NCBI GenBank assembly: GCA_963210315.1
Contig: OY723247.1
Span: 2,480,001 to 2,544,000, forward strand
Direction: 5' to 3'
DNA: 64,000 nt
Source of the DNA: Rhynchopus euleeides
Taxonomy: Eukaryota; Euglenozoa; Diplonemea; Diplonemida; Diplonemidae
In this document: one piece after another, positions 22,276-33,369 of the stretch
How the letters are laid out: each line of letters starts with the position of its first letter
How positions within the stretch are numbered: position 1 is the first letter of the stretch
Program-made: the position numbers and the translations under genes
Notes under the pieces: model-generated
What the model saw: the letters and a program-made list of their open reading frames with translations, nothing else
Told to the model about the DNA's origin: nothing
The model's database searches: none

Positions 22276-24603
22276 ATGTCTCGTCGTCGTAGGATAAAAG
22301 ACGACACAACAACGGAGGATGACGCAGAGGAAGATGATGACGGCGATGACGAGGAAGAGGGCAGTGATGAGGACGAGCCGGACCAGAAACGCCGTCGCGT
22401 CACGGGGGGGAAGGACAAGAAGCCCTCAGCGAAAAAGGCGGCCGTGAAAAAGCCACCCCCAAAGAAGCCAGCAGCGAAGAAGCCAGCCCCCAAGAAGACA
22501 GCACCAAAGCCCGCGGGAAAATCGGAGAGCGCGCAGAAACGCCTGGACACGATAAAACTCAGAAAAACGGTGGAGGAAGCCGCAGACGAGGCTGCTGCCA
22601 AGAAGAGGATCTCCTTGGTAACAGCCAGGCAGCGGCTGCAGCAACTGGCGAGGTACGACGCCACAGTTGCTGCGGCCTACACGATCAAGTCGGTGGAGGA
22701 CCTCCCGTTCGAAACTCGCACCATGCTGCTTGATGCAAACCCCCCCCGGACATTATCGGACGAAGTCCTGTGGTGCAACCTCTGTAGCATCGTCGTAAAG
22801 CATGCTGAATCGACAGTGGCAAAGAAACACGTGACCGACACGAAGGCGCACCAGACCACATCGAAGGAAGCGCCAGTGCAGGCGGCCCCCTGTGTTTCAA
22901 CCACGAAGAGCGATCCCACGACCACCGCATCATTTCAAAAGGCATGGGCACTTGCCCTTGTGATTGCGGGGATCACGCCTCACCAGGCGTCTATCCTTGC
23001 GCTGCCGATGACCACCCCTCTGCCGAAGCCCCGGACGCTGCTGGGCAAGGCCCCGCTGTTCGTCGCGGAGATCCAGAAGAAGATCCGCGACTGCATCACC
23101 GGCCGGCCGGTGGCGTTGGGCGTTGATGGAACAGGCCTGCGGCATCTTGGCTTTGCCATCATGTCGGTCGTCGCCTACGTGGGAGGCAGGGGAGTGCTCC
23201 TCCTGTCGAAAGTGCGTGGTGACGGCGAGGTGCACAACGCAGAGGACGTCGGGGATGTGCTTGACGAGGTGCGGGAACTGTACGGCATTACCCGCAGTAC
23301 AGTTGTCGCTGACTTCGGGTCGGTGAACGTCAAGGCGTTTGGCGACAAGAAGGAGGAGGGCATCTACTGCCTGGGCCACCACCTCAACGCAGCGTTGAAG
23401 CGAGCAGTGCGCCAGTCATACCCCCGGGCGTATGCCTTCTGCACGCTGGTGTCGCAGTTCTTCGGGTGCAAGTCGCGCCGGCACCGTTGGAAGAAGTTTC
23501 AGGCACAGGGGGCGGAGAGGATGCATGATGCTGCAACGAACATCCGTGACACTCATTTGCGTGTGCGCACCGCTCTCGACCGCGGAGCGGTGCGTGCGCT
23601 CCGCAAGCTTCTCCCATCCGTGAACGTCACAGATACCGATGCGGTGGTGCTGGAGCGGGCTGCCGCCTTTGTGGCGGAAACAGACGACACCCACGCCGCC
23701 AATGTGGAGGTGTCCAGCCCTCAGCAACCCGCCTCTACTTCGGACACTCGATGGGCAGCGATGTTCGACCTGACAGTCCACCTGCAGACCCGGTGTGCGA
23801 TGCTGCTGCAGTTCGTCAGCGTGGAGATGGCGAGGAAGAAGAAGCCACTCACTCTCAGGCAGCTCTCTGAGCACATCCAGAAGGGAACATGGGAAGAGCA
23901 CGTCAGCGAGACGGTGGCTGTGGCTGAGATGGTGGAGCCGGTGCTGTGGCTCGTGCGATGGGTGCAGAACCCGGAAGCCCGTCTGGGGCACATCAAAGTG
24001 CGGACTATCACGGAGGAGTACCAGAAGGTGGTGACGAACACCAGTTATCCTGCTCCTATCCGCACCTTGCTGAAGGATGCCTGGGAGTCTTGGCCGTCGA
24101 AGGCGAGGTTCGAGATGGCGCTCATCTTCGACCCGGAAACCGTGCTGATGGCTGACTTCGACGACTTCCCCGACATCACAAACCAGCTGGTGTGGGCCGT
24201 GGATTTCCATGCCCTTGCTGACGACGAGTGCTGGGCGGAGTTCACACAGTACCTCAATGCCCCTGCCGAATCCCTGCAGACCGACACCCCGATTGCGTTC
24301 TGGCTGGAGAAGGGGAGGAAGCTGTTCCCCATCCTGGCGCCACATGTGGTGGCTTGGCTCCGCACGCCTGTGTCGGTCACACAGGTCGACAGTGTGTTTT
24401 CGACGGCAGAGTCCCGCAAGTCCAAGCGGGGGTCGAACATCTCGACGAAGACCTACGCGGATCGTCTGTTCTTGCAGCGGAACGGCGACCTCCTCGGCTA
24501 CTTCGACAAGAGCAACCGGTTCGCAGAAGCCCTCGAAAGGGACTATGTCTCTGATGATTCCTCTGAGGAGGACGAATCCGAGACTGAGATGGATATCATT
24601 TAG
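22276..24603 (+). CDS. hAT-superfamily transposase, intact
   Basis: 775 residues in one exon. The ATG at 22276 is chosen because it lies 20 bases after a CCTCCACAG acceptor-like site and starts a basic N-terminus; an in-frame ATG at 22066 would add sequence copied from the gene's own interior. Residues ~10-40 are very acidic. Residues ~45-80 are Lys/Pro/Ala-rich like a histone H1 tail. A BED-like zinc finger is at C167, C170, H185, H192. RNase H-fold landmarks follow: D284 in ALGVDGTGLRHLGF, D346 in VVADFGSVNVKAF, C365-x2-H368 in YCLGHHLN, and R492-W493 in SDTRWAAMF. Residues ~668-745 are the hAT dimerisation domain (FWLEKGRKLFPILAPHV, VSVTQVDSVFSTAESRKSKR). The catalytic Glu was not assigned. 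The tail is acidic. It should cut and rejoin the ends of this element and related non-autonomous copies. Confidence 0.92.
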   Translation: MSRRRRIKDDTTTEDDAEEDDDGDDEEEGSDEDEPDQKRRRVTGGKDKKPSAKKAAVKKPPPKKPAAKKPAPKKTAPKPAGKSESAQKRLDTIKLRKTVEEAADEAAAKKRISLVTARQRLQQLARYDATVAAAYTIKSVEDLPFETRTMLLDANPPRTLSDEVLWCNLCSIVVKHAESTVAKKHVTDTKAHQTTSKEAPVQAAPCVSTTKSDPTTTASFQKAWALALVIAGITPHQASILALPMTTPLPKPRTLLGKAPLFVAEIQKKIRDCITGRPVALGVDGTGLRHLGFAIMSVVAYVGGRGVLLLSKVRGDGEVHNAEDVGDVLDEVRELYGITRSTVVADFGSVNVKAFGDKKEEGIYCLGHHLNAALKRAVRQSYPRAYAFCTLVSQFFGCKSRRHRWKKFQAQGAERMHDAATNIRDTHLRVRTALDRGAVRALRKLLPSVNVTDTDAVVLERAAAFVAETDDTHAANVEVSSPQQPASTSDTRWAAMFDLTVHLQTRCAMLLQFVSVEMARKKKPLTLRQLSEHIQKGTWEEHVSETVAVAEMVEPVLWLVRWVQNPEARLGHIKVRTITEEYQKVVTNTSYPAPIRTLLKDAWESWPSKARFEMALIFDPETVLMADFDDFPDITNQLVWAVDFHALADDECWAEFTQYLNAPAESLQTDTPIAFWLEKGRKLFPILAPHVVAWLRTPVSVTQVDSVFSTAESRKSKRGSNISTKTYADRLFLQRNGDLLGYFDKSNRFAEALERDYVSDDSSEEDESETEMDII

Positions 24604-24837
24604 AAGGGGGGATGGGGGGGGGGGGGGCGGCGTGCCAGGTCGTCTGTCCGTGATGTGGTTCCTGTGCTGTTCGGTGGGCGGGTGGGGGGGGGGGATGACG
24701 AATTCTGTCTCGATGTCTGATGACATCGAGGGTGTTGAAGGGACTGGGGGGGGGGGGGGGCGATGAATCCTGATGACGGACGAGTATGTGAAGGAATCTG
24801 ACGAGGGCAGTGGTGTTCAAGAATAGTGCAACCCAGT

Positions 24838-25090
24838 AAGTATCGCATACGATAATCCCATTATCGTATACGACCGGATACGATAATTATTATCGTATGC
24901 GATAACATACGATAATGGGATTATCGTATGCGATAATATACGATAATAATTATCGTATCCGTTCGTATACGATAATGGGATTATCGCATCATACGATAAT
25001 GGATTATCGTATGCGATAATAAATTATCGTATGCGATAATTTTCCGAAAATTATCGTATCTGGTATATGTGCGATAATAATTATCGTTTG
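24838..25090 (+). repeat. right subterminal palindromic repeats of the hAT element
   Basis: About 250 bp made almost wholly of TATCGTATGCGATA and ATTATCGTATACGATAAT units in both orientations, more than a dozen in all. Larger hairpins can be drawn (for example around cgtatacgataatgggattatcg). The array is longer than on the left side. No regular spacer structure is present, so it is not a CRISPR array. Confidence 0.85.
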
Positions 25091-25108
25091 CACTGTATGC
25101 CTAGCCTA

Positions 25109-26623
25109 GGGGGGGTCATAAGCCCGTACAAAACCACATTTTTCAACATACCATCAGAACCGCCCTAATACCTGATCTGACCCGAAAATCCGACCCATAC
25201 CCCCCCGGAAACCGTCTGGAGCCCACTTGTGACACCTGATGCGCACTTTTGTGATGATTTTTTGGGGTCCTAAAAAATGTACCTCAGTTTCGTACCTTGC
25301 CTTTGTACCTGAACCACTCCCGACCGCAGTATTTCGTTCTTTGCAAGGAAAGGGTATCACTACGCTCACCCAGCACGCCGAGCAACACATGCCGTGTGCC
25401 TAGGGCCTCGCAGAGGTGTCAGATGCTGCTGCAGAGGGGTACCTTGCTCGAAAGACGCTCGCCAAACGGGAGATGTGCGGGGTCCCGGCAGAGAGCGTTG
25501 TGGCAGACCTGCGTCAGAAGAAAACGGCACACGACATCCGTGAGGCGACATTATTTCGGGCGCTCCGTCGGGCTGGGTACATAGGAGAGCGAGTGGGACG
25601 TGGTGACGACAGATATATGCAGTGGTGCATCAACTGCACGCACGTGCGAAAAGCGGCGTTCCTTGCTGGCCAAGAAAGATGTCACCTGCACTCCTACTCC
25701 TCCTGCTCCTACCCCTACACCAACTGATGTGGGCAGTGAGTGATGGCAGCTCCAGAGCAGCAGATGATCTAGGAAGCGATGAGCGGGTCAGCCGGGCAGA
25801 CTACCCCAGTCCGTACCGGAAGTACGAAGCGTTGCGGGCCCGCCACCACCGCCTCCAGGAGAGGACCCGAGGATTAAGAGTAGGGTTGTACAACGCCAGG
25901 GGAGAGTATTCCCCTGGCGTTGAGACATCCCTGACGATCTTGCGGTCGCACTGTGGGGGTTGAGTCGGCAGGCAGATGCCTATCCAATGACTTTGTTGAG
26001 TCCTCACATGGTACACTCTCATGCGTGCTGTTGAGACTGCGTGGTGTGCATATCCTGCGGGGGGCGCAAATTACACAGCACAAACATAATCATTTCGACT
26101 CTCAGGTCGTCCAATATCCCAATCGTGCCTTCACAGGCTGAGATCGACGAAGCAAAGACACATCTGCAACGCTGCCTAATGCCGATGCAGCCTCGCAGGC
26201 GTACGAAGTACTCACAATGACCCATCTGCGATCGAAGTACTACACCCAGAAGGTGGCTGAACTCATTCAGCTGGCGCAACAACACAACATTCCCACTAAT
26301 CAGGTACAAGAAAGACCTTGCCGAGGCACTGGGGAGGCAACATCGTGCCACCTGAGCCGGAACCACCGCAGAAAAGGCAAAGAACGAAATATTGCGGTCG
26401 GGAGTGGTTCAGGTACAAAGGCAAGGTACGAAACTGAGGTACATTTTTTAGGACCCCAAAAAATCATCACAAAAGTGCGCATCAGGTGTCACAAGTGAGC
26501 TCCAGACGGTTTCCGGGGGGGTATGGGTCGGATTTTCGGGTCAGATCAGGTATTAGGGCGGTTCTGATGGTATGTTGAAATTTTTGGTATTTGTACGTTT
26601 TTAGGGGGGCTTATGACCCCCCC
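25109..26623 (+). mobile_element. 1515-bp TA-flanked TIR element abutting the hAT element
   Basis: Both ends are GGGGGGGTCATAAGC, with TA at 25107-25108 and 26624-26625. Inverted arms extend to about 25344 on the left and from about 26377 on the right (236 and 247 bp), with an indel near the right tip. The tips resemble those of the 1.15-kb family (GGGGGGGTCA plus A/T-rich), so a common transposase is plausible. The right flank is a long C run. The centre holds only fragmentary coding potential. Confidence 0.85.
25416..25727 (+). pseudogene. possible transposase N-terminal fragment inside the 1.5-kb element
   Basis: A 103-codon frame with a helix-turn-helix-like stretch (DIREATLFRALRRAGY) of the kind found in the DNA-binding region of Tc1/mariner-type transposases. 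This would suit the TA flanks. No DDE/D catalytic region follows within the element. The match rests on a short pattern only and may be chance. Confidence 0.3.
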
Positions 26624-26999
26624 TACCCCCCCCCCCCCCCCCATCACCAATCCTGTGCTCATCAAGGTCGGATGAGCAGTTTTGGCATGTTTTTAGCCAG
26701 CAGAAAAATCAACATGTCACTGCCTGATCGCTGGTGGTCGTTGATGCCAAAAAAGAAGATCCGAAATATGTCAGCGCTTGGTTATGAATGTTCCCATCCA
26801 CAGGGATGTTCGAGCAAAGTGCGTAGGGCTTTTTCCGGGTAACACACGGCCATCCCGCTGGGCGAACATAACTACAAGCATCTTCAAATCACCGCGCAGC
26901 CTTGTTAGGCAAAGCAAGAAGCAACAAAACTATCGCCCATCCCTCCCCCCCCTGTTTATTTCGCGAGTTCTTATGCGTTTCCTGCCCCCCCCCCCCCTA
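26624..26999. other. spacer between two TIR elements
   Basis: About 370 bp, with a long C run just after the TA of the left element and 13 C (26985-26997) before the TA of the right element. No gene was seen. Confidence 0.6.
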
Positions 27000-28147
27000 G
27001 GGGGGGTCAAATGCCACCCTTTTACGTGGACAAACACGATTTTTCAAAAAACCGGCGCAGAGGCCCCAAAGCCCCCGTAAACCCTCCAAACCCCCCCAGA
27101 TCGGTCCGGAAACCCATCGAACCCCACTTTTCCACCATTCCGGGCACCTCAGGTGCCCGAATTGGGGTACCTAAATTTTGTGCCACCGTTTGGTACCGTA
27201 CAGTGCCACTGTGTGGGAGGTTGGAAAAGAAAATGCCCCAACACACCACATCTGAGGGTTGCAATGCATGTTGCTTGCCAACCACGTCATCCGGTGGGTG
27301 TCAGGCGCTATGTAGGTGGCATTAGCCAGGTCTTCGATGAGTTCTGGCTTGTATATGTACCTCCCTGCCACCATGCACCGGGAGGCTGCCTGTAGGTACG
27401 GAACAAGTCCAGATGGTCGTGTGATTCCTGTGCAGCAGTGCTCCACAACCGGGATGTGTTGACAACGACTGTTGCAACACGAGCTGTACATTCCGGGAAC
27501 ACACGAAGTGCGCTGTCGTGGTACCCATTGTGCCAGAATTGGTAGTTGCTGCGGTCTACTTTGCCTGGCCCAAGAGCACTGGTACTGAACGGTGCAATAT
27601 GCGTGGCGAGGTGAATGCAACGGAAGGGCGCAAAGTCAATACAGCTCTCGGATGGCGGGTGGTGGTGCCACTAGTGTGTGACGTTCACTCGAGGATACAA
27701 CGCATCACAATGAATCAGCAACCGTGGACCGAGTACAATACGCTCTCTGTGGCTGGTGTGGGGGACAAAGGCAGTGCCTGTGCCGCAGGCAGGGAGGTAC
27801 ATATACAAGCCAGAACACATCGAAGACCTGGCTCATGCCACCTACATAGCGCCTGACACCCACCGGATGACGTGGTTGGCAAGCAACATGCATTGCAACC
27901 CTCAGATGTGGTGTGTTGGGGCATTTTCTTTTCCAACCTCCCACACAGTGGCACTGTCCGGTACCAAACGGTGGCACAAAATTTAGGTACCCCAATTCGG
28001 GCACCTGAGGTGCCCGGAATGGTGGAAAAGTGGGGTTCGATGGGTTTCCGGACCGATCTGGGGGGGTTTGGAGGGTTTACGGGGGCTTTGGGGCCTCTGC
28101 GCCGGTTTTTTGAAAAATCGTGTTTGTCACCCCCATTTGACCCCCCC
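27000..28147 (-). mobile_element. 1148-bp foldback-like TIR element, copy 2 (TA-flanked)
   Basis: The reverse complement of the element at 3081-4228, same length, with only scattered substitutions seen (for example gtaccgtacag versus gtaccggacag). TA lies at 26998-26999 and 28148-28149. The flanks are 13 C on the left and 15 C on the right. Read in the element's own orientation, both copies therefore sit as G-run, TA, element, TA, G-run. Beyond the runs the flanking DNA differs, so this is independent insertion, not segmental duplication. There is no recognisable transposase. Confidence 0.88.
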
Positions 28148-28149
28148 TA

Positions 28150-31100
28150 CCCCCCCCCCCCCCCACTCTGATCCAAATTTTAACATCAGCAAACGTAGCA
28201 GCAAAAAAAAGAATATTGTCCGCCTGAGATTTCAAGTTTTCTCTTTCTCTCTCTCTCTCTCTCGTGAGCGAACAACTCTTTCCCCCCTACCCCTACCCCT
28301 ACACCCCCATCCCCCCCTGGCTCTCTTCTCTCCTTTTTTTGCCTGTTGCGAACCGGGTTTTGTGCTGGATGATCCCACCTTGTGGATTTAGACCAGGCAC
28401 TCTCATCCAAGATCAACGCCTGCCCAGCACATCTAAACCCGGTGCCGTATGACAAGAAAAAAGATAGGGTGCCGTATCGCTCGTGAGTGAGCCGCCCTAG
28501 CAAAATAGGCGCAGGCACACTGGCACTGAGTGAAGACCCATGGGCATCAACCAGGAACCGGCCCATGGCAGCAACCTCAATTAGAACACAAGCAGAGGCT
28601 AGATGGAAGACGCTAGCTTCCGCCGACAAGCCGTATCAGGTCATGAGGAGGCATGCGACTCCTTGGGCACACCACCACGAAGAATGGTACGCTTCCTCAC
28701 CCTGACATCTCCTTTGGAAACCTCGTGGGCTGGCATGGCTTTATAGTATCGGATCTATTTTTTCCATTGTTTTTTTCTCTCTTTTTTTTTATTTTGCAAC
28801 AACAAAACAACGGTCCTGTACGGGCGACAGGGGGGGATGGGGGTTTTTTGAAAACAAGTTGAAGTATACCCCACACATAGGGTGAGCTGAAGCGAAGGGT
28901 GGGGCACCTATCCACCCCCGACTCCCCCAGGGCTCGAGGTGAACATGTGTCTGATAAAACCAAGCAAGAATTTCGCATCGCAAGAACACCTGAACGAATC
29001 ATGCGAGAAGAAAATAGTATGCAAACTCACACGTTGGGTGTATGGCCCTGTATGTTCTCTGTCTTCTCTCTGAAATCACGTCGGCTTGTCTAGGTCTCGA
29101 GGTCGAGTGCGATTCACGTCGCACGGAACCCCGTTCCTTGCGCCAGCCCTCTTGCCTTTTGTTGGAACGCAGGCCCACTCGTTGTGGACACCACTCCCGG
29201 CCTGATGAAAGACGTGCGTGGGGTCGCAAGATTCAGCAAAAGCACAATGTTTCCCTGGTTGGCTGCGCCTAGCTCTCAACATAACAGCAGGCATTCAGGC
29301 AGCCAAAACCGCCAACGCATGGCACCACTTTTCGGAACCATAAGTGAACACGCTTTCTTGCCCGTCCCCACCCATGTGTATCGCATCCCATCGGCCTCGG
29401 CCTCTCGCACAGCCCCGGCCTACGGAGCTCAGAGGCGCGCACAATCATTTGTCTTTCTTCTGCAATGACGAACAATTTCGAACGAAAGAATTGCGCAAGA
29501 AAATGATTCAAATGCCAGAACACTGTGCAGTGCCAAGGGCCCGTAAGTATCTCGTGTCGCAGCGATTCTGGTGAGCGGTATCTCGCTCGGATGTCCATCA
29601 GACGTTGCCACATGGGGCTGCTTGCAAGTCGCTGCAAGCATTCGTTGCCCATGAGTTGCTCGGGGCAGGATTGCGCCGTCGCATGCAACCCGGATATCCT
29701 CTTCCCGCTCCCCAACATAGGAATGTGGTTGCTGGCAGCCCTTCTCAGCCGAGGAGCCGTGGCACTAATGAAAAAAGTGGTGAGGCGGCCCTCCCCAAGC
29801 GCATTGACTTTCTTTCCTTCACAAGCAGTGCTCCCCCCTCCCCTCTTCAAAAAGTGTGGGAAGAAAGACCTGTACACATCGTACAAAATGTGGATGGAGG
29901 CAACGAAGGCCGATGCCATGAACAGCATTCAGTTTGGCCCTGGCAGCCCGAGCCAACTGGTTTCGTCAGGTCTTGTCAGCAACTCCCAAACAGCGAGGCC
30001 ATCAAGGAGAAGTGCGTGTGTTTGGGACCCCCACAAACAGACGAAGAGAAAACAAAAACCCCGCCGCGTGTCGTGTCGTCAGCCCTGAGAGCCAGGGCGG
30101 ATCTCTTGTAACCCAACCACCCACTATCACCCATGCAATGTTCTTTTTATCTTATATCGCGCATGCCACACGCTGTCGCGATATTGTTTTTTTCGCTCTT
30201 TCTCCTGGTCACTGATCCTTGTGGCGGATACACAGCAACGCCCCCCCAGGCGCTGGACAGCTGGTGCGGTGGGGCAAACCCCTGAATCCCTTCAAGGGCG
30301 TGGTGTTGTTCTGGGGCGGGCGTGAGCACCCCCACCTGTGTTATTGTGCTGCTGTGTCCCTCTCCGCCATATCTCTTTTACGAACAAACCGAATTGAAGA
30401 AATAGTATTGAGCAAAAGGATCCTGAACCGGCGAGAGCCAGCTTCTTCTTCGGTGAGTTGTCAACGGAAAAACGCCTATGGTTCCAGGTCCCTCCGTATT
30501 TATCGTGTGCTGAGTAAAAATGAATGTGTCAGTTTATTGTGCAAATCAAGTGTTCGAGTCTCTGATGAGGGTATAGTTATAGAATTTTGCGGCAGCTCGA
30601 AGTGTTCCTGCATGTTCAAGGACGTGTTCTGCACATACGTGCATACAGACTCTTGCGTCATTTGATGTTGCAATGTAACGTATATTTTTCCACTCCATAG
30701 TTTCTTCGCTTCTGGTGAACACTACTTTCGAGAGGATCTCTGTTCTTTGGAATCAGAGCATTATCTCCGTTATTAGAACGAAGTCCCGGCGTTTGGACTA
30801 TTGTCGGCAATTATTTTACAATTTTTCTTACATGAAAATGTTCTTGAGACAGTTCACACAAGAGTCTTCTCATACCCATTAAGTTGACGTTGATTCAACA
30901 GCAACATCGCCGTGCCTGGCATCGATGCCAGGCCTCCCCTCGGGGTGGATCTGCGGAAATATGTTGGACCGTTGGGGTTGGGCGTTTTTGTCGGTCCAGC
31001 GTACTGACAAATACAGTGTTTTGACTCAGGAAAAATCACTTCCAGTGTCTGGCGCACGGGCACAGCAAGCCCTGTGTGGTGAAGACACACACACAAAAGT

Positions 31101-33360
31101 TTTACACATACCACTCACGATCACAAATAGCATGCACATATCTTCTTCATTGGTGACAACCCATCTCTGTTCTTTCAAAACGAGTGAGTGTGGGCGCCAT
31201 GTGAGGGTTCAGCTGTTGAACTAACTCCTGCGTCCCGGATGCCGACTCACGGCCTGCTCGATCCGTCTCTTTACGATCTCTGTTTTGCTGACCGCATCCT
31301 GGTGATGCATGACTCTTCACAGCTCGAAGGCACCGACGCAGGTCACAAAAGCAAAAATGCATCTCCTGGTCCGTCGGCCTTGCTATGTGTGCTCAGCCAG
31401 ACTGATACAGTGTCACTCCCGTCACCGGGTGTGGTCAAAGCGCACACCAACAGGGTTTAAACTCATTCAATATCAGCACATCGCATCGGTTCGTGTCTCT
31501 GTTCCAAGCCTCCCGCAATGAACTTTCACTGGAGAATTCCTCGCAAAAAAAAAACCAAACCAAAACCATTGAAAAATGACACCGACAAAACCACTCTTGG
31601 CGCGCCCTCAGTGAAGGCAGGCCTGTGCGTCCCCAATTGAATTGTGCATCACAGACCGGCCTCCTCTGGAACAACTCTCACGACAACAGTCAGGAAAAGG
31701 GCAAGACGCGACAGGCGTGCCACCGTGCGGCCTGAATAACCGCAAGGGCCCTCTCACAGGGGGCTTGGAGCACGGCAACAAAATACAAACAACAAGTAAA
31801 CACTTTCGAATCTTTCAGAAGTATGTCACAACACAAACCGTGCACGAACTCTAAAGGGGCGGTCCTGTGGGGGGCCCTCGCTACCAGGTGTGACTGAGGG
31901 AGGACAAGTGAGCCACGGCCCACTTCCTCTCGCTGACTGACGACCTGTGACGAGCTGTGACTGGTAGCGAGTACCCCCAAAATAGGTTTCCCTTTTCGCA
32001 CTTCCTGTATTTTCTTTCTCTCGAGTACCCCACGTTTCGAACATTAGACCCGTGGTCGGCCCCGGGGAGGGGGGGGGGAAAGGACATGAAACGAATCTTG
32101 CAGGCTGAAGGGGGGGATTCGCCTTTACCTCCTCTGGTGCCGATCCTGCTGTTGCAAATCTGTTCGAATTCAACGCAAAGTCGTCCCCCCCCCCCCCCCC
32201 GGGCCCCCCCCCTCGCCCCTGACCGCTTTCGGTGCAACATTCACTCTTACCCCCCGCCCAGAAGCCCCCACACGCCGGTGTTGCAGCCTCCTCTGTGCTC
32301 GCTGTGGGGAATCTCTGGCTCTTTTCCTTGTTGTGGCTCGTGGGGAACTGACCCACATTGCCTTGGCCCGACTCCTCCAATGGAAGTGCAGCTGGCCCCA
32401 TCCCCCCCCACCCCCGCCCCCCGAGGTTACTCTCGCACGAGAAGTGCCGTTATCAAATTATTACCACTTAAAACACGATCTCCTCCGCTCAGCGTGAGTG
32501 CTAGTCTAGTGCGGGAGGTGGAGGGGGGACTCATCGGGGGCGTCGATCACAGTGTTCATACGTGGTGGCTGCTTTCTGTAAACACAGGCCCGCTCCATGG
32601 CCAGTGGGGGTGGTCAGCTGGAGGTCGTTTTTTTTGATTTCGTTCGTATTTTCTCGACCCTCCACCCCCCGGCCCGCCCCATCCGCACGCACTCCTCTTC
32701 TCGAACTGCATAGAAACAGTGAAGCAAAGCTGCCGTTCGAATTGACAGCCGCCCAATCTGGAAAGGCGAGTTTGTGCGTCTGGATTGGAGGTGGGAAAAT
32801 AGCACTCAAAACGGTATCATCGAAACGGGCGTCAGACGTCAGAAGTTCAGTCATTCCTACGGTGCCAGGAGGCCCGGTTTCGAAACTATGCACGAACGCT
32901 TCGGTGCTGTCATGCAACGAAGCTCGAAAGGCGTGCCAGAAAATCCCAGCGCCACTTGAGAATGCGAAGAAGCCTGTGGGGAAAATGAGAGGGGACCACG
33001 GAGATTTTTCCGGCATGTTTCTTTTCACCGCGTCCAGAAGAACCGAGCCCGCTACATCACAGGGTTGAAACCCCAAAGCTTGGTTTCCTGCCATTCTGTT
33101 GGTTGCCCACAGCGGGTTACGTGTTGGCACAAACCGACGCAGAACAGTGCCGGGCTGACGGAAACCTCCCATCCTCCTCATTGGGAGTAGGGGGGATGCT
33201 GTATTCATCTCTCAAGCGCAGTCCAGTGGAACCATACAACTGCCATCTCAGCAATCGTTGTGCCGCACCACCACCCCTCCTGGTTGACACTGAAGCATGG
33301 TTATTGTTGTGTGACGCGGAGCGATCGGGGCAACCGCCCCCCCCCCCCCCCTCCCCACCT
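28150..33360. other. gene-poor intergenic region
   Basis: About 5.2 kb. Overlapping frames at 29269-29928 (-) and 29525-30111 (+) are the longest but occupy the same DNA in opposing frames and show no motif. C runs occur near 32190 and 33340. No RNA gene was recognised. Base composition is more even from about 30.3 to 31.7 kb than in the rest of the region. Confidence 0.45.
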
Positions 33361-33369
33361 CCCACACAC

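Larger units (their letters stand above)
21780..25103 (+). mobile_element. 3.3-kb hAT transposon with intact transposase
   Basis: The left end reads TAGGCATACATCGCAAACG and the reverse-complemented right end TAGGCATACAGTGCAAACG, followed in both by ATAATTATTATCGC. Between them lie one transposase gene on the + strand and dense palindromic repeats near both ends. The left flank is a run of 16 C and the right flank is GCC, then TA and the next element. No clean 8-bp duplication is visible, perhaps because later insertion and homopolymer slippage altered the junctions. The intact frame, matching ends and subterminal repeats make it a candidate autonomous element. Confidence 0.85.

Noticed and set aside
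24838..25103. CRISPR-like array
   Set aside because: The repeats are palindromic, irregularly spaced and lack unique spacers. They are hAT subterminal motifs in a eukaryotic genome.
21772..25111. 8-bp target duplication for the intact hAT element
   Set aside because: The left flank is all C and the right flank is GCCTAGGG. They do not match, so no duplication is claimed.
18188..28164. Poly-C runs as telomeric or centromeric repeats
   Set aside because: They are pure homopolymers scattered between elements, without a telomere-type unit or chromosome end.
29269..30111. Overlapping 168-219-codon frames on both strands
   Set aside because: No motif or domain, mutually overlapping and without splice-linked partners; likely chance.
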